DNA of 6,565 nucleotides from the NCBI GenBank assembly GCA_001820255.1, contig MHPA01000015.1, positions 1 to 6,565 on the forward strand, in the 5' to 3' direction. The notes below the pieces were generated by a model. The model made no database searches and had not been told where the DNA came from. It saw nothing but the letters and a program-made list of their open reading frames with translations. The DNA comes from Candidatus Staskawiczbacteria bacterium RIFCSPLOWO2_01_FULL_38_12b (GTDB taxonomy: Bacteria; Patescibacteriota; Minisyncoccia; Minisyncoccales; Staskawiczbacteraceae). Shown in pieces: positions 5,653 through 6,565 of the stretch (positions are counted from its first letter, which is position 1; each line of letters starts with the position of its first letter). A program made the translations under genes and the position numbers.

Positions 5653-6048
5653 TTACCTCCCCCAAACCTTATCATTTGGGGCAAAATCTACTTGATATTC
5701 TGGGATACCAATTGAGATACCATATTCCCTTGCATCCTTGTAAAGAATTGGATTTTTGATGTCTACCTTAAAAACCTTGCCACCACTGTAAACAATATAG
5801 TGATAATTTTCATTCTTAAAATCGGCATACCAGTTAGTATGTTCGGTTTCCAAATCATTGCTTAACTTTTTCACAATATCATCGGCTTTTTCTTCGGGGA
5901 TTTCTACCGTATAAAGTGTCCATTGTTTTAAATGGGGTGTAGCGTGTTCTTTGGTAATGGGTTCGATTTTGGTTTCTAAAATAACAATATCTTTTAAGAC
6001 ATCTTTATTAACTAAACTTTCTTCAATGATTACGCCTTTGTAGTTCAT
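5653..6048 (-). CDS. conserved small protein of unknown function, 131 aa
   Basis: I do not recognise a named function. It is a soluble 131-residue protein without signal peptide, membrane segment or cysteines. It appears as alternating strands and helices: MNYKGVIIEESL, a strand at about 20-29, a polar turn KEHATPHLKQW (33-43), the strand TLYTVEIP (44-51), a helix (52-68), then NWYADF (72-77), YHYIVYSGGKVFKVD (82-96) and a C-terminal GISIGIPEYQVDF (110-122). The aromatic-rich middle and the ending GIPEYQVDF are features I recall from a family common in Patescibacteria, a memory-based statement. Its gene begins 4 bases after the RibD-like stop codon and precedes the tautomerase-like gene by 18, so all are probably co-transcribed. 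The start lacks a Shine-Dalgarno sequence. Confidence 0.88.
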   Translation of the reverse strand: MNYKGVIIEESLVNKDVLKDIVILETKIEPITKEHATPHLKQWTLYTVEIPEEKADDIVKKLSNDLETEHTNWYADFKNENYHYIVYSGGKVFKVDIKNPILYKDAREYGISIGIPEYQVDFAPNDKVWGR

Positions 6049-6052
6049 AAAT

Positions 6053-6565
6053 TTATTGATTATTAACTTTGTATTCCAAAAGCAAATAAGAGTTCTTCAA
6101 CGGCTCGGCTTTCACCAATTCCAATGACTTTATTTTTGATAACTCTTTTACGCTATGAAGCGAATCTCCATCCATAATCGTTGAGGTATTTTTTCCACCA
6201 ATCAGGGCGGGAGCAACAACCAACTGAATTTTATCTACCAAGCCAGCCCTGATTAAAATTGAGTTTAATGTTCCGCCACATTGGATGGTAAGTTTATCAA
6301 CGCCATAATTACATAATTTTTCCATTAAATCCATAAAATCAATATCTTTGTCGTATAGTAATATTTCTATGTTAGGCATCTGCTTTCTCATCTTAAAAGC
6401 AGGGTGAGATTTGTTGGTTGTAGCGATAAAAAGGGTTTTTGCTTTTTTGGCTAAATACTCCACCCCTTTGTTTTTAAGATACGGCTCGTTATCAATAACT
6501 ATAAAACTAACAGGTAGTTTTACTGGTTCATCTGTTTTTTTGTTGATACCTATTTTTGCAAAAAC
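6053..6565 (-). CDS. RibD C-terminal/dihydrofolate reductase-like protein, partial
   Basis: The reading frame is open to the right edge, so the N-terminus is missing; 170 residues are visible. The fold is that of the NADPH-dependent reductase domain of RibD and of dihydrofolate reductase relatives. Supporting segments are PVSFIVIDNEPYL (18-30), KTLFIATTN (43-51), IQCGGTLNSILIRAGL (94-109) with the GG of the cofactor loop, and VDKIQLVVAPALIGG (110-124), the usual GLVDE...PxLIGG signature. An internal GTG at 6463-6461 could be taken as a start, but the residues before it match the family, so it is not the real start. A free-standing member is roughly 210-220 aa, so about 50 residues are missing. 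It could work in riboflavin synthesis or on another small substrate. It is the first visible gene of the minus-strand operon, ending 4 bases before the next ATG. Confidence 0.85.
   Translation of the reverse strand, partial: VFAKIGINKKTDEPVKLPVSFIVIDNEPYLKNKGVEYLAKKAKTLFIATTNKSHPAFKMRKQMPNIEILLYDKDIDFMDLMEKLCNYGVDKLTIQCGGTLNSILIRAGLVDKIQLVVAPALIGGKNTSTIMDGDSLHSVKELSKIKSLELVKAEPLKNSYLLLEYKVNNQ

Noticed and set aside
6461..6463. GTG as the start of the RibD-like gene
   Set aside because: The frame stays open to the window edge, and the residues upstream (PVSFIVIDNEPYL) fit the family, so the GTG is internal.

Overview
The window is 6.5 kb of AT-rich bacterial DNA. It has two coding blocks on opposite strands that converge near position 3850. 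The best guess for the source is a Patescibacteria/CPR-type genome or something close to it. The reasons are the small tightly packed genes, the absence of Shine-Dalgarno sequences in front of most of them, a methyltransferase and a 131-aa orphan family that I remember mainly from such genomes, and the AT bias. This taxonomic call is an inference from memory. The standard code with TGA as stop fits the genes that end in TGA.

Layout. Positions 1-404 hold no gene. They contain several small dyads, a possible leftward promoter at the left edge, a good extended -10 promoter pointing right (207-215), a structured repeat (R1, about 263-352) and a second rightward promoter (348-375). Next come two overlapping plus-strand genes. 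The first is a class II Fic protein (AMP-transferase fold) with a C-terminal winged helix. The second is a 717-aa fusion of a TOTE-type archaeo-eukaryotic primase (AEP) domain to a superfamily 2 helicase, starting in an ATGA overlap. Behind them is a gene-free strip (3608-3891) with a second copy (R2) of the structured repeat, a perfect 16-bp palindrome and an intrinsic terminator for the genes coming from the right.

On the minus strand, 3892-4563 holds two small tandem zinc-ribbon proteins that look like ancient duplicates of each other. They have their own Shine-Dalgarno sequences and a richer GC content. Beyond a strong hairpin terminator (4639-4668) lies a four-gene minus-strand operon, in transcription order: a RibD C-terminal/dihydrofolate reductase-like protein (cut by the right edge), a 131-aa protein of unknown function, a tautomerase-like 107-aa protein and a class I SAM methyltransferase. 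None of the last three has a visible Shine-Dalgarno sequence.

The most interesting part is the Fic + TOTE primase-helicase pair. It looks like a compact conflict or defence module in which a nucleotidyl-transferring regulator is translationally coupled to a nucleic-acid-processing engine. It is flanked by diverged copies of the same structured repeat, which carries a tRNA TΨC-loop-like nonamer (GTTCGATTC). That arrangement suggests a cassette that moved in as a unit. The functional link and the mobility are inferences; the overlap, the domains and the repeats are visible in the sequence.
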